DNA of 64,000 nt from Brachybacterium aquaticum (GTDB lineage: Bacteria; Actinomycetota; Actinomycetes; Actinomycetales; Dermabacteraceae), in assembly GCF_014204755.1 (NCBI RefSeq), contig NZ_JACHLZ010000001.1, forward strand, positions 2,418,001 to 2,482,000, in the 5' to 3' direction. Each line of letters begins with the position of its first letter. The stretch's first letter is position 1. Positions 35,267 through 44,083 of this stretch are shown one piece after another. The translations under genes and the position numbers were made by a program. The notes under the pieces are model-generated. The model was given only the letters and a program-made list of their open reading frames with translations, was not told the DNA's origin and searched no databases.

Positions 35267-37006
35267 TCAGCGCGTCCCGGCCCCCGCGAGGCGCTTCCGC
35301 GAGTACGTCTCCCGGAAGCGCTTCTCGGCATGGCGGTCGCCGAGCAGGAGGAGGGAGCAGGCACCGGCCGGGGGCTGCGCCTCGGCGTCGTGCAGCACGC
35401 CGTGCTCGTCGACCACGGCCACGAGGTGGCAGCCGGTGCGACGACGCACCTCCTCGGCCCGCGGGGCGCGGCGGCCCAGCGCCGCCGGGCGCGGCACGAG
35501 GTACAGCTCGCTGCCCTCGGCGACCAGCACGCGATGGCTGAGCCCGGCGTGGTTCCACAGGTCGGTCGCACCGATGGTCGCGTAGGACAGCACCGAGTCG
35601 GCGCCGGCGCGGTAGAGGGTCGCGACGTTGCGCTCGTAGGTGGCGCGCGAGACGACCTGCAGCTCGGGGCGCAGGCGCCGGCAGAACAGTGTGAGGTACA
35701 CGTTCAGGTCGTCGTCGCGCGGGGTGACGAGCACGGCGGAGGCCTGGTCGAGGCCCGCGCGGCGCAGGATCCTCTGGTCGGCGGCGTCGCCCTCGACCAC
35801 GACGTAGCTGGCGGTGCCCTCGAGGACCGAGTAGGAGGTCTCCACCCGCCCGGGCAGCAGCTCCACGATCGTGTTCGGCACGCCCTCGTCGCTGAGCGCA
35901 CGGGAGGCGGCGCGGCCCACGCGGCCGCCGCCGAGGATCACGACCGGCTCCTCGGGCCGACCGCCCACCTGGAACTGGTCGTCGTAGCCCGCCAGCGCGT
36001 CCGGGGAGCCGGCGAGGACCAGCACGGTGTCGGCCGTGATCGGCATGTCGTCGGTCATGGGGCGCAGGCGGCCCTTGCGCAGGATCGCGAGGATCCGCAC
36101 AGGGGCGCGCAGCGAGGCACGGGCCTCGCCGAGGGAGCGGCCCACGAGCTCGGTGCCGCGCGCGGCGGCCTCGGCGATCCGGGTCGAGCCGAAGCTGCCG
36201 ATGACGTGGTGGCGACCGGTCGAGCCGAGCACGCGCGAGGCCATCTCCCGGCCCAGCACCGCGCCGAGCTCGAGGACGTGGTCGGCGCCGGCCAGGCCCA
36301 GCACGTCCACGGACACGGGCTTGGAGGCGGTGACCGCGATCGGCACCTCGGGGGCGACCTGGCGCACGGTGAAGGCGACATTGGTGTTGGCGGTGTCCGA
36401 GAGGGTGGAGACCACCATCCGTGCCCGGGCGGCGCCGGCGTTGCGGTAGGTGGCGGCGGAGTCGAGGGGGCCGACGACCACCTGGCGGCCCTGGTCGTGC
36501 AGCTCGCCGGCGAGGGTCGCGTCCTCGAGCACCACGACGGCGGGCACGAGGGACCTCTCGGCGCGCGCCCCGAAGGCCTGGGTCACGGCGTCCGCGCCGA
36601 CCATCAGCACGTGGTCACGCAGCTGGGGCGGCACCTTGCGGGGCGTGCGCGAGGCGCGGCGGCGGTCCAGCCAGGGCGTGACCACGTACTGGGTGACGAA
36701 GAAGGGCAGCAGCACCAGCAGGTACACCACCCCGGACAGCAGCACCCACAGGGAGAACAGCCGTCCCGCGTCGGTGTCGAAGGTGATGTCCCCGTACCCG
36801 AGGGTGGACATCGTGGTGACGGCCCAGTAGATCGCCGAGAGGAAGGAGTGCTCCTGGCCCTCGTGGCGCATCAGGAGCACGAACGCGGCGGCGTGGGTAA
36901 GCACCATCACCGCTCCGAGCGCCAGGATCAGGATCCCGGCGCGGGAGCGGCGCCCGCCGATCAGCTGCTTCAGGGCGCGCTTGGGCCCCGACACCTCTGT
37001 GCCCAT
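35267..37006 (-). CDS. Potassium channel with two TrkA-N (RCK) domains
   Basis: This 579-residue protein has a two-helix pore module (residues ~22-110). The K+ selectivity filter TLGYGD is at 68-73. Two Rossmann-type RCK/TrkA-N domains follow: the first from LMVGADAVTQAFG (~135), the second from VVILGGGRVGRAASRAL (~340) with an intact nucleotide-binding GGGRVG. The architecture is like MthK-type or CglK channels, gated by ligands (ions or nucleotides) on the RCK ring. The 3' end encodes KRFRETYSRKRL over an inverted repeat (35288-35326), which may act as its terminator. It lies 20 bases after the HhH-DUF1801 gene and may share its transcript. Confidence 0.9.
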   Translation of the reverse strand: MGTEVSGPKRALKQLIGGRRSRAGILILALGAVMVLTHAAAFVLLMRHEGQEHSFLSAIYWAVTTMSTLGYGDITFDTDAGRLFSLWVLLSGVVYLLVLLPFFVTQYVVTPWLDRRRASRTPRKVPPQLRDHVLMVGADAVTQAFGARAERSLVPAVVVLEDATLAGELHDQGRQVVVGPLDSAATYRNAGAARARMVVSTLSDTANTNVAFTVRQVAPEVPIAVTASKPVSVDVLGLAGADHVLELGAVLGREMASRVLGSTGRHHVIGSFGSTRIAEAAARGTELVGRSLGEARASLRAPVRILAILRKGRLRPMTDDMPITADTVLVLAGSPDALAGYDDQFQVGGRPEEPVVILGGGRVGRAASRALSDEGVPNTIVELLPGRVETSYSVLEGTASYVVVEGDAADQRILRRAGLDQASAVLVTPRDDDLNVYLTLFCRRLRPELQVVSRATYERNVATLYRAGADSVLSYATIGATDLWNHAGLSHRVLVAEGSELYLVPRPAALGRRAPRAEEVRRRTGCHLVAVVDEHGVLHDAEAQPPAGACSLLLLGDRHAEKRFRETYSRKRLAGAGTR

Positions 37007-37026
37007 CGCTCAGTCGTGTCCCTGCA

Positions 37027-37710
37027 TCAGCCGCGCTCGCCCTCGGGGGCAGGCCCGTTCTCCCAGCAGTGGGCGACGAGCTCGGCGAGCACGTCCTCGT
37101 CGATGTCCTCGAGCTTCCGCACCCACACGCAGCCGGCGCCGCGGCGGTTCTTCCCGAGCCGCTCCAGCAGCTCGTCGGAGCGGGGGAAGCCCTGGATGCC
37201 GTAGAGCGCGAGCTCGGCCTTGCGGGGGCTGAAGCCGATCTGGAAGGTGTCGCCCTCACGGCCGGTGGCGTAGCGGTAGTGCACCTCGCCGTAGCCGATC
37301 ATGCTCGCGCCCCACATGGTCGGCCGCTCCCCGGTCGCCTCCCCGAAGATCTCCAGCAGGCGTGCGCCCTCGCGGCTGCGGCGGGCGTCGAGCCCGGCGA
37401 CGTACTCAGCGGGGTCGACGTCGGTCGCGGCGGTCTTGATGTCCTTGGCGACCTTGCCGGTCGCGCCCTTGGTCACGCGGTCCTCGCGCTTCTCCGGGGC
37501 GGGCGGGTTCAGCATCCCGGCGCCGTGCTCCTCGAGCCGGGCCTGGAGGCGGCGCCCGGCGGCGGGGCCGACGCCGTGCAGCTGGGCGAGCTCGGCCCAG
37601 TCGCGGCCGTCGAGCTGGGCGAGGGTGGTCAGCCCCTGCACGGCCAGGGCGCGGGCGGCGGGCCGGCCGACGCCGGGCACGTCGCCGATCAGGGTCTCCG
37701 GAGCGGTCAT
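37027..37710 (-). CDS. Helix-hairpin-helix plus DUF1801 domain protein
   Basis: This 227-residue protein has two parts. Residues ~5-65 carry two HhH-like elements (IGDVPGVGRPAARALAVQG and LAQLHGVGPAAGRRLQARL), as in DNA-binding or pentahelical modules. Residues ~90-220 match DUF1801, with WGASMIGYGEVHYRYATGRE, FQIGFSPRKAELALYGI, and a C-terminal WVRKLEDID. DUF1801 proteins are small alpha/beta folds of unknown function. The fusion to HhH suggests a nucleic-acid link. No Shine-Dalgarno is present. TAGTCT lies six bases before the ATG, so the mRNA is probably leaderless. Confidence 0.8.
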   Translation of the reverse strand: MTAPETLIGDVPGVGRPAARALAVQGLTTLAQLDGRDWAELAQLHGVGPAAGRRLQARLEEHGAGMLNPPAPEKREDRVTKGATGKVAKDIKTAATDVDPAEYVAGLDARRSREGARLLEIFGEATGERPTMWGASMIGYGEVHYRYATGREGDTFQIGFSPRKAELALYGIQGFPRSDELLERLGKNRRGAGCVWVRKLEDIDEDVLAELVAHCWENGPAPEGERG

Positions 37711-37716
37711 GGCGCG

Positions 37717-37722
37717 AGACTA
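37717..37722 (-). promoter_or_regulatory. Putative -10 box TAGTCT, leaderless promoter
   Basis: TAGTCT is followed by six bases and the ATG of the HhH-DUF1801 gene on the minus strand; no Shine-Dalgarno. Confidence 0.5.
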
Positions 37723-37875
37723 GTCGACCCCGGGCCCTGCCCGGCACCCCGGACGGGGTGTCGAGCGACACGGCCGACAGGCCCGCGCGGGCGGGCACGG
37801 GACGCGCCGCGTGGCACGATGAGCGCTCGTCCGTGCGGGAGGAGAGATGCGGGAGGAGAGACGGGAGGGAGCGGT

Positions 37876-38904
37876 GTGCTCGGAGCTCTGGCAGTGATGA
37901 TGCTGTGCACCGTCGCCTGCGCTGTCGCCTGTGCCGTCACCGTCCGCCGCGACCCGCGGCGCCTGGGCACGGGCGCGCTGCTGCTCGGTGCCCTGGTCGC
38001 CGCGCTCGCGGCACTCCTCGTCGGGCTCGTCCCCGCGCTCGGGCCGGTGCCCGCGCTGGTGCTCTCCACCGTGCTGTGGGGCCTGCTCGGGGTGCTGGTC
38101 GCCGGGCTCGCGATGTGCTGGACCGGGCTGCGAGCGGGCCGGCCCGAGACCCCCACGCGGCCGACGCTGCTGACGGGCCTCGGCGGCCTCGCCCTGCTCG
38201 CCGCGCCGCCGCTCGCACTGGCGCTCTGGCACACGGAGGCGGCCCGGGCTCTGATCGTGGCGGCCCCGCTGCTCGGGCTCGCCCTGCACACGGGACTGAC
38301 CTCGGCCGTGTTCCTCGGTGCCGCGCTGCTGCACGCCCTGCCGCGTCCGCGCCCCGACGCGAGCGGCGTGATCGTGCTGGGCTCCGCCCTCGTCGGCGGC
38401 GAGCTGTCCCCGCTGCTGCGGGCCCGCCTGGATCTCGCGGCGGCGGAGCGGGAGCGGCTGGGCGGGCGCGGCGTCGACGCACTGCTGGTGCCCTCGGGTG
38501 GGCGCGGCCCCGGAGAGTCACGCGCGGAGGGCACGGCGATGGCCGAGTACCTGGTCGAGACGGCGGGCATCCCGGCGTCGGCGGTGCGGGCCGAGACCCG
38601 GGCGCTGACGACGGAGCAGAATCTTCATCTCTCGTGCCCGCTGCTCGCCGCGGCCGGGCTCGAGCCCCCGTACACCGTGTGCACGAGCGGCTACCACGCC
38701 TTCCGCGCAGGCGTGCTGATGCGCCGGCTCGGTGTGGACGACACAGGGATCGGCGCGCCGACGCCGCTCGCGGACCTGCCCGCGGCCGCGCTGCGGGAAG
38801 CGCTGATCCTGCTGTCCTATCGGCGCTGGTGGTGCCTCGCGGCAGCGCCGCTCACCGCGGCGATCGTGCTGGCGCTGCCCTGGGCGGTCGCGGCGCTGGG
38901 GTGA
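37876..38904 (+). CDS. YdcF/DUF218 family membrane protein
   Basis: This 342-residue protein has four to six N-terminal hydrophobic helices (residues ~1-165). A DUF218 (YdcF/SanA-type) domain follows: ASGVIVLGSALVGGELSPLL, VPSGGRGPGESRAEGTAM, the acidic ETRALTTEQNLHLS motif and CTSGYHAFRAGVLMRRLG. A final transmembrane helix ends the protein. DUF218 proteins are linked to envelope integrity and vancomycin sensitivity (SanA), with an unknown reaction. The GTG 37876 is preceded by GGGAGGGAGC. An in-frame ATG at 37819 would add 19 residues. The leader holds two near-identical GCGGGAGGAGAGA strings. Confidence 0.82.
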   Translation: MLGALAVMMLCTVACAVACAVTVRRDPRRLGTGALLLGALVAALAALLVGLVPALGPVPALVLSTVLWGLLGVLVAGLAMCWTGLRAGRPETPTRPTLLTGLGGLALLAAPPLALALWHTEAARALIVAAPLLGLALHTGLTSAVFLGAALLHALPRPRPDASGVIVLGSALVGGELSPLLRARLDLAAAERERLGGRGVDALLVPSGGRGPGESRAEGTAMAEYLVETAGIPASAVRAETRALTTEQNLHLSCPLLAAAGLEPPYTVCTSGYHAFRAGVLMRRLGVDDTGIGAPTPLADLPAAALREALILLSYRRWWCLAAAPLTAAIVLALPWAVAALG

Positions 38905-38941
38905 GCCCCGGGGTGAGCGTAACGCCCGCAGGCGGTGCCGC

Positions 38942-39559
38942 TCAGCGACGCGCGTCCAGGGCGCGCACGCCCTTCCACGCGGCGGGGATGAGCACCGCGG
39001 CGAGCACGGCCTTGACCAGGCCGCCGGGGACGAAGGGCCACAGGCCCGCGGCGAGCACGGCGCCGAGCCCGGCGTCGGCCCCGAGGACCGCGTTCATGAT
39101 CATGGCGAGGTAGGGCAGACCCACGAGGAAGGGCACGGCGCTGGCGGCGACGAAGCCGATCATCGCGAGCACGGGGCGCCGGTCCCAGGCGCGCTCGGCG
39201 AACCAGCCGGCCACGAACGCGGCGGGCACGAAGCCGAGGGCGAAGCCGAAGCTCGGCGCGAGCAGCATCGCCGGGCCCCCGGAGAACTCGGCGAACACAG
39301 GCGCACCGGCGAGGCCGATGAGCAGGTAGGCCGCCATGGAGAGCGCGCCGCGGCGGGCGCCGAGGGCGGCGCCCACGAGGATCACGCCGAGGGTCTGCCC
39401 GGTGATCGGCACGAGCGGCAGCGGGATGGTGACCTGGGCGAGGAGCGCGACCACGGCGGCGCCGGCCAGCACGAGACCCGCGTCCAGGACGCGGGAGCGG
39501 TGCGGGGCCAGGGCATCGGCCAGGACGGGGCGGCGGGCCGGGACGGCGAGCGCGGACAT
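38942..39559 (-). CDS. bioY: Biotin transporter BioY
   Basis: This 205-residue membrane protein is the substrate-binding S component of a biotin ECF transporter, with six helices. The BioY signatures are VTIPLPLVPITGQTLGVILVGAALG and RGALSMAAYLLIGLAGAPVF, then a GYxxGF-like ending around FGFALGFVPAAF. No bioM/bioN energising genes are adjacent, so it either acts alone or shares an ECF module encoded elsewhere. GAGGAG six bases before ATG 39559 fixes the start. A TAACCT -10 lies 39 bases upstream of the ATG. Confidence 0.88.
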   Translation of the reverse strand: MSALAVPARRPVLADALAPHRSRVLDAGLVLAGAAVVALLAQVTIPLPLVPITGQTLGVILVGAALGARRGALSMAAYLLIGLAGAPVFAEFSGGPAMLLAPSFGFALGFVPAAFVAGWFAERAWDRRPVLAMIGFVAASAVPFLVGLPYLAMIMNAVLGADAGLGAVLAAGLWPFVPGGLVKAVLAAVLIPAAWKGVRALDARR

Positions 39560-39597
39560 GGAACTCCTCGGGGCTGAGCGGTGGGACTGCAAGGGCC

Positions 39598-39603
39598 AGG
39601 TTA
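39598..39603 (-). promoter_or_regulatory. Putative -10 box TAACCT for bioY
   Basis: On the minus strand TAACCT predicts a ~30-base leader ending in the GAGGAG site. No BirA- or BioQ-like palindrome is evident. Confidence 0.4.
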
Positions 39604-39723
39604 CGCACTGTCCGCAGGTGCGTCTGCCCCCGCCCGACGGATGGAGGGTGCCGCCGGGCCCGTTCGACCTGGGTATGTTCGGTGCAGGGACGGCCCTGTC
39701 CCGCTCGCCCAGGGAGGAGAACG

Positions 39724-40632
39724 ATGAAGTCCATCCAGGTCACCCGGCCCGGCGCCGTCACCGTGGCGGAGGTCGACGCACCCCGGCCCCGGGCGGGCGA
39801 GGCGCTCCTGCGGGTCTGCTACGCCGGGATCTGCGGGTCCGACATCCAGACCTTCCGGGGCACCCAGCCCTTCGCGAGCTACCCCCGCGTCCCCGGGCAC
39901 GAGTTCTCCGCGGAGATCGTCGAGTTGGGCGGTGCCTCCGAGGACTTCGCGGTGGGCGATGTCGTCACCGGCGTCCCGTACTTCCAGGACGGCACCTGCT
40001 ACTCGTGCCGCCGCGGACTGATCAACGCCTGCGTGCACAACGAGACCATGGGCGTGCACCGAGACGGCGCGTTCCAGGAGCTGATCACCATGCCCCTGGA
40101 CCGCCTCCACACGGCGGACGGGGTCGATCCCCGCGACCTGGCCCTGGTCGAGCCCTTCTCCATCGGCTACCACGCCGTGCTGCGCGCCGATGTCGCCGAG
40201 GGGGTCCGGGTCCTCGTGCTCGGCGCCGGCGCCATCGGCCTGCTGACCAAGCTCTCGGCCCTCACCCGGGGTGCGGAGGTGTGGATCGCGGACGACGTCG
40301 TCTGCGAGGCGACCGGTCTGCCTGTCTCGTTCCTCAACGCCGTCGAGGCCTCCGCCGTCGGTGCGCGCATCGTGCTGATCGGGAACGGCACCCGCGAGGT
40401 GACCTTCAACCAGTCCACGCTGATCAAGAAGGAGCTGACCGTGCTCGGCTCCCGCAACAGCGCCGGGGTGTTCGACACCCTCATCGACCTGCTCGCACGG
40501 AAGGTCGTCGACGTCTCGCCCCTGCGCACGAGGATCGTGCCCCTCACCGGCGCCGCGGAGGCGCTCGAGTCCGCCGCGCAGGGGGCGAGCGGAGAGATCA
40601 AGGTCCTCATCGAGTTCCCCGCGGGGAGCTGA
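39724..40632 (+). CDS. Zinc-dependent alcohol dehydrogenase with internal deletion (possible pseudogene)
   Basis: This 302-residue member of the medium-chain zinc dehydrogenase family is about 40 residues short. The catalytic-zinc part is normal: CYAGICGSD and the YPRVPGHEF histidine. The structural-zinc loop has three of four cysteines (DGTCYSCRRGLINAC, with Asp where the first Cys usually is). The NAD-binding motif VLGAGAIGLL leads to GAEVWIAD. The frame then jumps directly to DVVCEATGLPVSFLNAV, which normally lies about 40 residues further on. The missing part is strands 2-4 of the Rossmann fold, so coenzyme binding should fail. The frame stays open. Relatives are sorbitol- or threonine-dehydrogenase-like. 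The gene ends 6 bases from the convergent M50-like gene. Confidence 0.75.
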   Translation: MKSIQVTRPGAVTVAEVDAPRPRAGEALLRVCYAGICGSDIQTFRGTQPFASYPRVPGHEFSAEIVELGGASEDFAVGDVVTGVPYFQDGTCYSCRRGLINACVHNETMGVHRDGAFQELITMPLDRLHTADGVDPRDLALVEPFSIGYHAVLRADVAEGVRVLVLGAGAIGLLTKLSALTRGAEVWIADDVVCEATGLPVSFLNAVEASAVGARIVLIGNGTREVTFNQSTLIKKELTVLGSRNSAGVFDTLIDLLARKVVDVSPLRTRIVPLTGAAEALESAAQGASGEIKVLIEFPAGS

Positions 40633-40638
40633 CCCCGC

Positions 40639-41364
40639 TCACCCCCGCAGCAGCGGCCACATCGTCACGCCCGCCCACCACGTGCACAGCCCCAGCACGA
40701 GGGCGAAGCTCACCGTCCACACGACCGCCGGCAGCGGGGTGAGCTGGGCGAGCTGGCCGGGGTCGTCGGCGCGGCCTCCCCGCCGGGCGACGGCGCCGAG
40801 GTGCCGCCACGCGCCCAGCAGCAGGAACACCCCGGCGGCGAGGGTGAGCAGCGCGGTCAAGGCGGGGCTGCCCCACCACCACAGCGCCCCGATCCCGGCG
40901 GCGGTGGCGAGGACGGCGAGGACCGTGTGCCCGGAGCGGGTGAACACGAGCGAGATCACCAGCACCACCAGCGCCGCGAACAGGGCGGTGCGGGACCAGC
41001 CGTGCAGGGCGATCTGCATCAGCAGCGCCCCCACCACGGCGGGGGCGGGGTAACCGGCCCAGGTGGACAGGATCCGACCGAGGCCGCGCCGGGGGCCGAC
41101 GGTGACGGCATGGCCGGACATGTCCGCGCTGACCACGAAGCCCGTGAACCTCCGCCCCATGAGGATCCCGACCAGCGCATGGCCGAGCTCGTGGACGATG
41201 GTCACCCCCGGGCGCAGCAGCCGCCACAGCGGCGGCACCGCGACGGCGAGCGCGGCGATGAGCAGGGCGAGCAGCACCCACCGCCCCTGGGCCGGGGCGG
41301 CCACGGGGCCGGTGCGCTCCCCGATCCCACCGAGGATCTCGCGGAGGATCTCGCCGATGTCCAT
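40639..41364 (-). CDS. M50-like zinc metalloprotease family membrane protein
   Basis: This 241-residue membrane protein has the zinc-protease motif VHELGH at residues 57-62 in a helix, followed by GHALVGILMGRRFTGFVVS. Seven or so hydrophobic helices follow, with FTRSGHTVLAV in the middle. It fits the M50B-like membrane family (PF13398), widespread in actinobacteria and of unknown substrate. Site-2 proteases cut membrane-bound anti-sigma factors, but the NPDG-type second motif is not clear here, so proteolysis is unproven. There is no good Shine-Dalgarno; CACCAT lies six bases before the ATG. Confidence 0.78.
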   Translation of the reverse strand: MDIGEILREILGGIGERTGPVAAPAQGRWVLLALLIAALAVAVPPLWRLLRPGVTIVHELGHALVGILMGRRFTGFVVSADMSGHAVTVGPRRGLGRILSTWAGYPAPAVVGALLMQIALHGWSRTALFAALVVLVISLVFTRSGHTVLAVLATAAGIGALWWWGSPALTALLTLAAGVFLLLGAWRHLGAVARRGGRADDPGQLAQLTPLPAVVWTVSFALVLGLCTWWAGVTMWPLLRG

Positions 41365-41462
41365 CGGCACATGGTGGCACCCGTGTCCTGGCCGTGCCTG
41401 GGAGGGCGCCCGTGCCAGACTGGACCGATCCGCGCGAGCGAGCGACGAAACAGGAGACACGG

Positions 41463-43748
41463 ATGGTCGGCATCTCCTCCTCCCTGGCGCGCTGGATCAC
41501 CGCCCCGGGCCCGGACCCCCAGAACCCGCTGCTGCGGCTCGGCCTGGACCTGCCCGCCCCGCCCGTGTCCGCCACATGGCTGGTGACGGGGCTGGGCACC
41601 TTCCGCGCCCATGTGAACGGGGTCGAGGTCGGGGAGGGCCGTCTGGAGCCGGGGCTGACCGACCCGCGCTCGCGCGTGCAGGTGGTCGAGCTGGAGATCG
41701 CCACGCTGCTGCACCGCGGCGAGAACGTGCTGGGGATCGAGCTGGGCCGCGGCTTCCACACGATGACCACCCCGAACGAGTGGCGGTGGCACGAGGCGCC
41801 GTGGCGCTCCCCGGTACGGGCCTGGGCCCTGCTGCGCCTGCACCTCGCCGACGGCTCCTCGCGCGCCGTCGCGACCGGTGAGGACTGGCGCACCCGCCCG
41901 GGGCCCGTCACGTTCGACTCGATGTACGAGGGCGAGACCTTCGCGCCGACGGAGGACCCCGCGGCCTGGACCCGTCCCGGCTACGACGCCGCGGACTGGG
42001 AGCCGGTGCTGGTGGCCCGCACCTCCCGGAGCGCGCGGCGCCGGGCGGAGCTGCCGGAGCCGGTGATGCAGCGCCGCGTCCAGGAGCCGGTCGTCGAGCA
42101 GGACGAGATCGTGCCGGAGCTGGTCTCCTCCACCCTCACCCGCGCCGTGCTGGACATGGGGCGGGTGATCGCCGGCTGGTGCGAGTTCTCCCTCGCGGAC
42201 GACGTCCCCGCCGACGCCCCGCCACTCGAGCTGGTCGCCCGCCACGCCGAGAAGCTGCGGGAGGACGGACGGGTCGACGCCGCGAACCCGCACGTGCACA
42301 CGGACCGGTTCCAGGAGGACCGGGTGCTGCTCCATCCCGCTTATGCCCGCTCCTTCGCCCCGCGCCACAGCTACAAGGGCTTCCGCTACGTCGAGGTGGA
42401 GGCGGCGCCCGGGGATCTCGCCCGCCTGCGCGTCACCGGGTTCCTGGCCCACGCCGACCTGCGCGCGGCCAGCACCCTCACCAGCGCCGACCCGTATCTC
42501 CAGCGGTTCGACGCCGCGATGCGCGCATCGCTGCTGAACAACATGCACCATGTCCCCACGGACTCGCCGAGCCAGGAGAAGAACGGCTGGACCGGGGATG
42601 CGTTGACGGCGCTCGCGGCGATGACCACGTCCTTCGACATGCGCCGCATGCTGCGCAAGTGGCTGGACGACCAGGTCGACGCCCAGCGCCCCGACGGGTC
42701 CCTCGCGGTGATCTCTCCCAGCCCGGGCTGGGGCTACGAGGAGCTCTCCCCCGCCCCGGAGTGGACCTGTCTGCTGCCGATGCTGCTGGAGGAGATGGTG
42801 GTCGAGCACGGGGAGGCGGACCTCGTCGCCCGCCACGCCCCGGCCGCCGGCCGGTACCTCGCCCATGAGCTGGGCCGGCGCGACGGCGACGGGCTGATCG
42901 GCGGGGTGCTCGGCGACTACCTCTCCCCCGGCAGTCCCGGCCCCGCCCCGGAGGACCGGCGCCTGTCCGCGACCCTCCATGTCGCCCGCGCCCTGCGCGC
43001 CCTCGCCCATGCGCTCGAGCTGGCAGGGGAGGAGCCGGCGGCCGACGGGAGCGCACTCCTGGATCCCGCCGGGCTCCGCGCCGAGGCGGAGGCGCTCGAG
43101 CGGGCGGTGAACACCGTCTTCCTCGACCCCGAGCGCGGCCTCTACCGCGATCCGGACCCCGACTCCCCCGGCTCCCGCGCCTACCGCCAGACCTCGAACA
43201 TCCTGCCGCTGGCCTTCGACGTGGTCCCCGCCGAGCACGTGGACGCCGTGGTCGCCCATCTGGTGGAGGACATCGAGGCGCGCGGCGACCACCACGACTG
43301 CGGCCATCTCGGGGTGCGGCACCTGCTGCCGGTCCTGTCCCGTCACGGCCACGGGGCGCTGGCCCTGCGGGTGCTCGAGAACCCCACCGCGCCGGGCTGG
43401 CGGGCCTGGCTCGAGGCCGGGAACGCGACCCTCGCCGAGAAGTGGGAGGATCCCCGTTCCCACTCCCACTACTTCATGGGCACGCCGGTGACCTGGATCC
43501 ACGAGCATGCGCTCGGGCTGCAGCGCGGGAGGGACGGCTGGCAGGAGTTCCGGGTCGCCCCGGATCCCGACGTCCCCGTCGGCCGCCTGACCATGACCCG
43601 CCGCACCGACCTCGGCGAGATCGTCCTCAAGGTCGACCGCGACGCCCGCACCCTCTCGCTCACCGTGCCGGACGGCACGAGTGCGCAGGTCCTCCTTCCG
43701 GGCCTCGAGCGTGATCTCGGCCCCGGGGAGCACGTGCTGACCTGGTGA
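41463..43748 (+). CDS. Glycoside hydrolase family 78 alpha-L-rhamnosidase-like protein
   Basis: This 761-residue protein has an N-terminal beta-sandwich (residues ~25-130: GLGTFRAHVNGVEVGEGRLEPGLTDPR) and a second beta domain. The (alpha/alpha)6 catalytic barrel follows, with the GH78 motif DSPSQEKNGWTGDA from residue 367. The C-terminal beta-domain ends at GEHVLTW. The catalytic Glu/Asp of the QEKNGWTGD stretch are kept. The family removes terminal L-rhamnose from plant glycosides and polysaccharides. No signal peptide is seen, so the enzyme is probably cytoplasmic and needs an imported oligosaccharide. It is shorter than many relatives, lacking an extra carbohydrate-binding module. AGGAG precedes the ATG. 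Confidence 0.88.
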   Translation: MVGISSSLARWITAPGPDPQNPLLRLGLDLPAPPVSATWLVTGLGTFRAHVNGVEVGEGRLEPGLTDPRSRVQVVELEIATLLHRGENVLGIELGRGFHTMTTPNEWRWHEAPWRSPVRAWALLRLHLADGSSRAVATGEDWRTRPGPVTFDSMYEGETFAPTEDPAAWTRPGYDAADWEPVLVARTSRSARRRAELPEPVMQRRVQEPVVEQDEIVPELVSSTLTRAVLDMGRVIAGWCEFSLADDVPADAPPLELVARHAEKLREDGRVDAANPHVHTDRFQEDRVLLHPAYARSFAPRHSYKGFRYVEVEAAPGDLARLRVTGFLAHADLRAASTLTSADPYLQRFDAAMRASLLNNMHHVPTDSPSQEKNGWTGDALTALAAMTTSFDMRRMLRKWLDDQVDAQRPDGSLAVISPSPGWGYEELSPAPEWTCLLPMLLEEMVVEHGEADLVARHAPAAGRYLAHELGRRDGDGLIGGVLGDYLSPGSPGPAPEDRRLSATLHVARALRALAHALELAGEEPAADGSALLDPAGLRAEAEALERAVNTVFLDPERGLYRDPDPDSPGSRAYRQTSNILPLAFDVVPAEHVDAVVAHLVEDIEARGDHHDCGHLGVRHLLPVLSRHGHGALALRVLENPTAPGWRAWLEAGNATLAEKWEDPRSHSHYFMGTPVTWIHEHALGLQRGRDGWQEFRVAPDPDVPVGRLTMTRRTDLGEIVLKVDRDARTLSLTVPDGTSAQVLLPGLERDLGPGEHVLTW

Positions 43749-43780
43749 CCGTCCCCAGTCGTCCTTCCCCCGACGCATGA

Positions 43781-43823
43781 CGACGCCCGCCGCACCCGGC
43801 AGGAGCCGGGGCGACGGGCGTCG
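43781..43823. terminator. Hairpin between the GH78 and cold-shock genes
   Basis: CGACGCCCG and CCCGGC pair with GCCGGG and CGGGCGTCG around AGGA, with an internal loop. It lies between convergent genes and can stop both. Confidence 0.6.
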
Positions 43824-43879
43824 GAGATCAGGGGCGGCCCAGCGGACCGCGCCGCGCGCGAGGCGCGCGGATCAGCAGA

Positions 43880-44083
43880 TCAGAGAGCGCGGATGTTGGT
43901 CGCCTGCAGGCCCTTGGGGCCCTGCTCGACGTCGAACTCCACGCGCTGGTTCTCGACCAGGTCGCGGCGGCCGGTGCCGACGATGGCGCTGAAGTGCGCG
44001 AACACATCGGCGGAGCCGTCCTCGGGAGCGATGAAGCCGAAGCCCTTGTCGGAGTTGAACCAGCTGACGATGCCAGTAGCCAT
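43880..44083 (-). CDS. Cold-shock domain protein
   Basis: This 67-residue single-domain protein is a CspA-type OB fold. RNP1 is [11 protein letters not shown] and RNP2 is VFAHFSAI, both near the N-terminus after the typical [11 protein letters not shown]. It binds single-stranded nucleic acid as an RNA chaperone. The last residues [11 protein letters not shown]-like end is normal for the family. AAGGAAAA precedes the ATG. The 5' side is a 454-base gap; a TAGGGT at 44353-44358 on the minus strand would give a leader of ~260 bases, as seen in cold-induced csp messages. Confidence 0.93.
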   Translation of the reverse strand: MATGIVSWFNSDKGFGFIAPEDGSADVFAHFSAIVGTGRRDLVENQRVEFDVEQGPKGLQATNIRAL

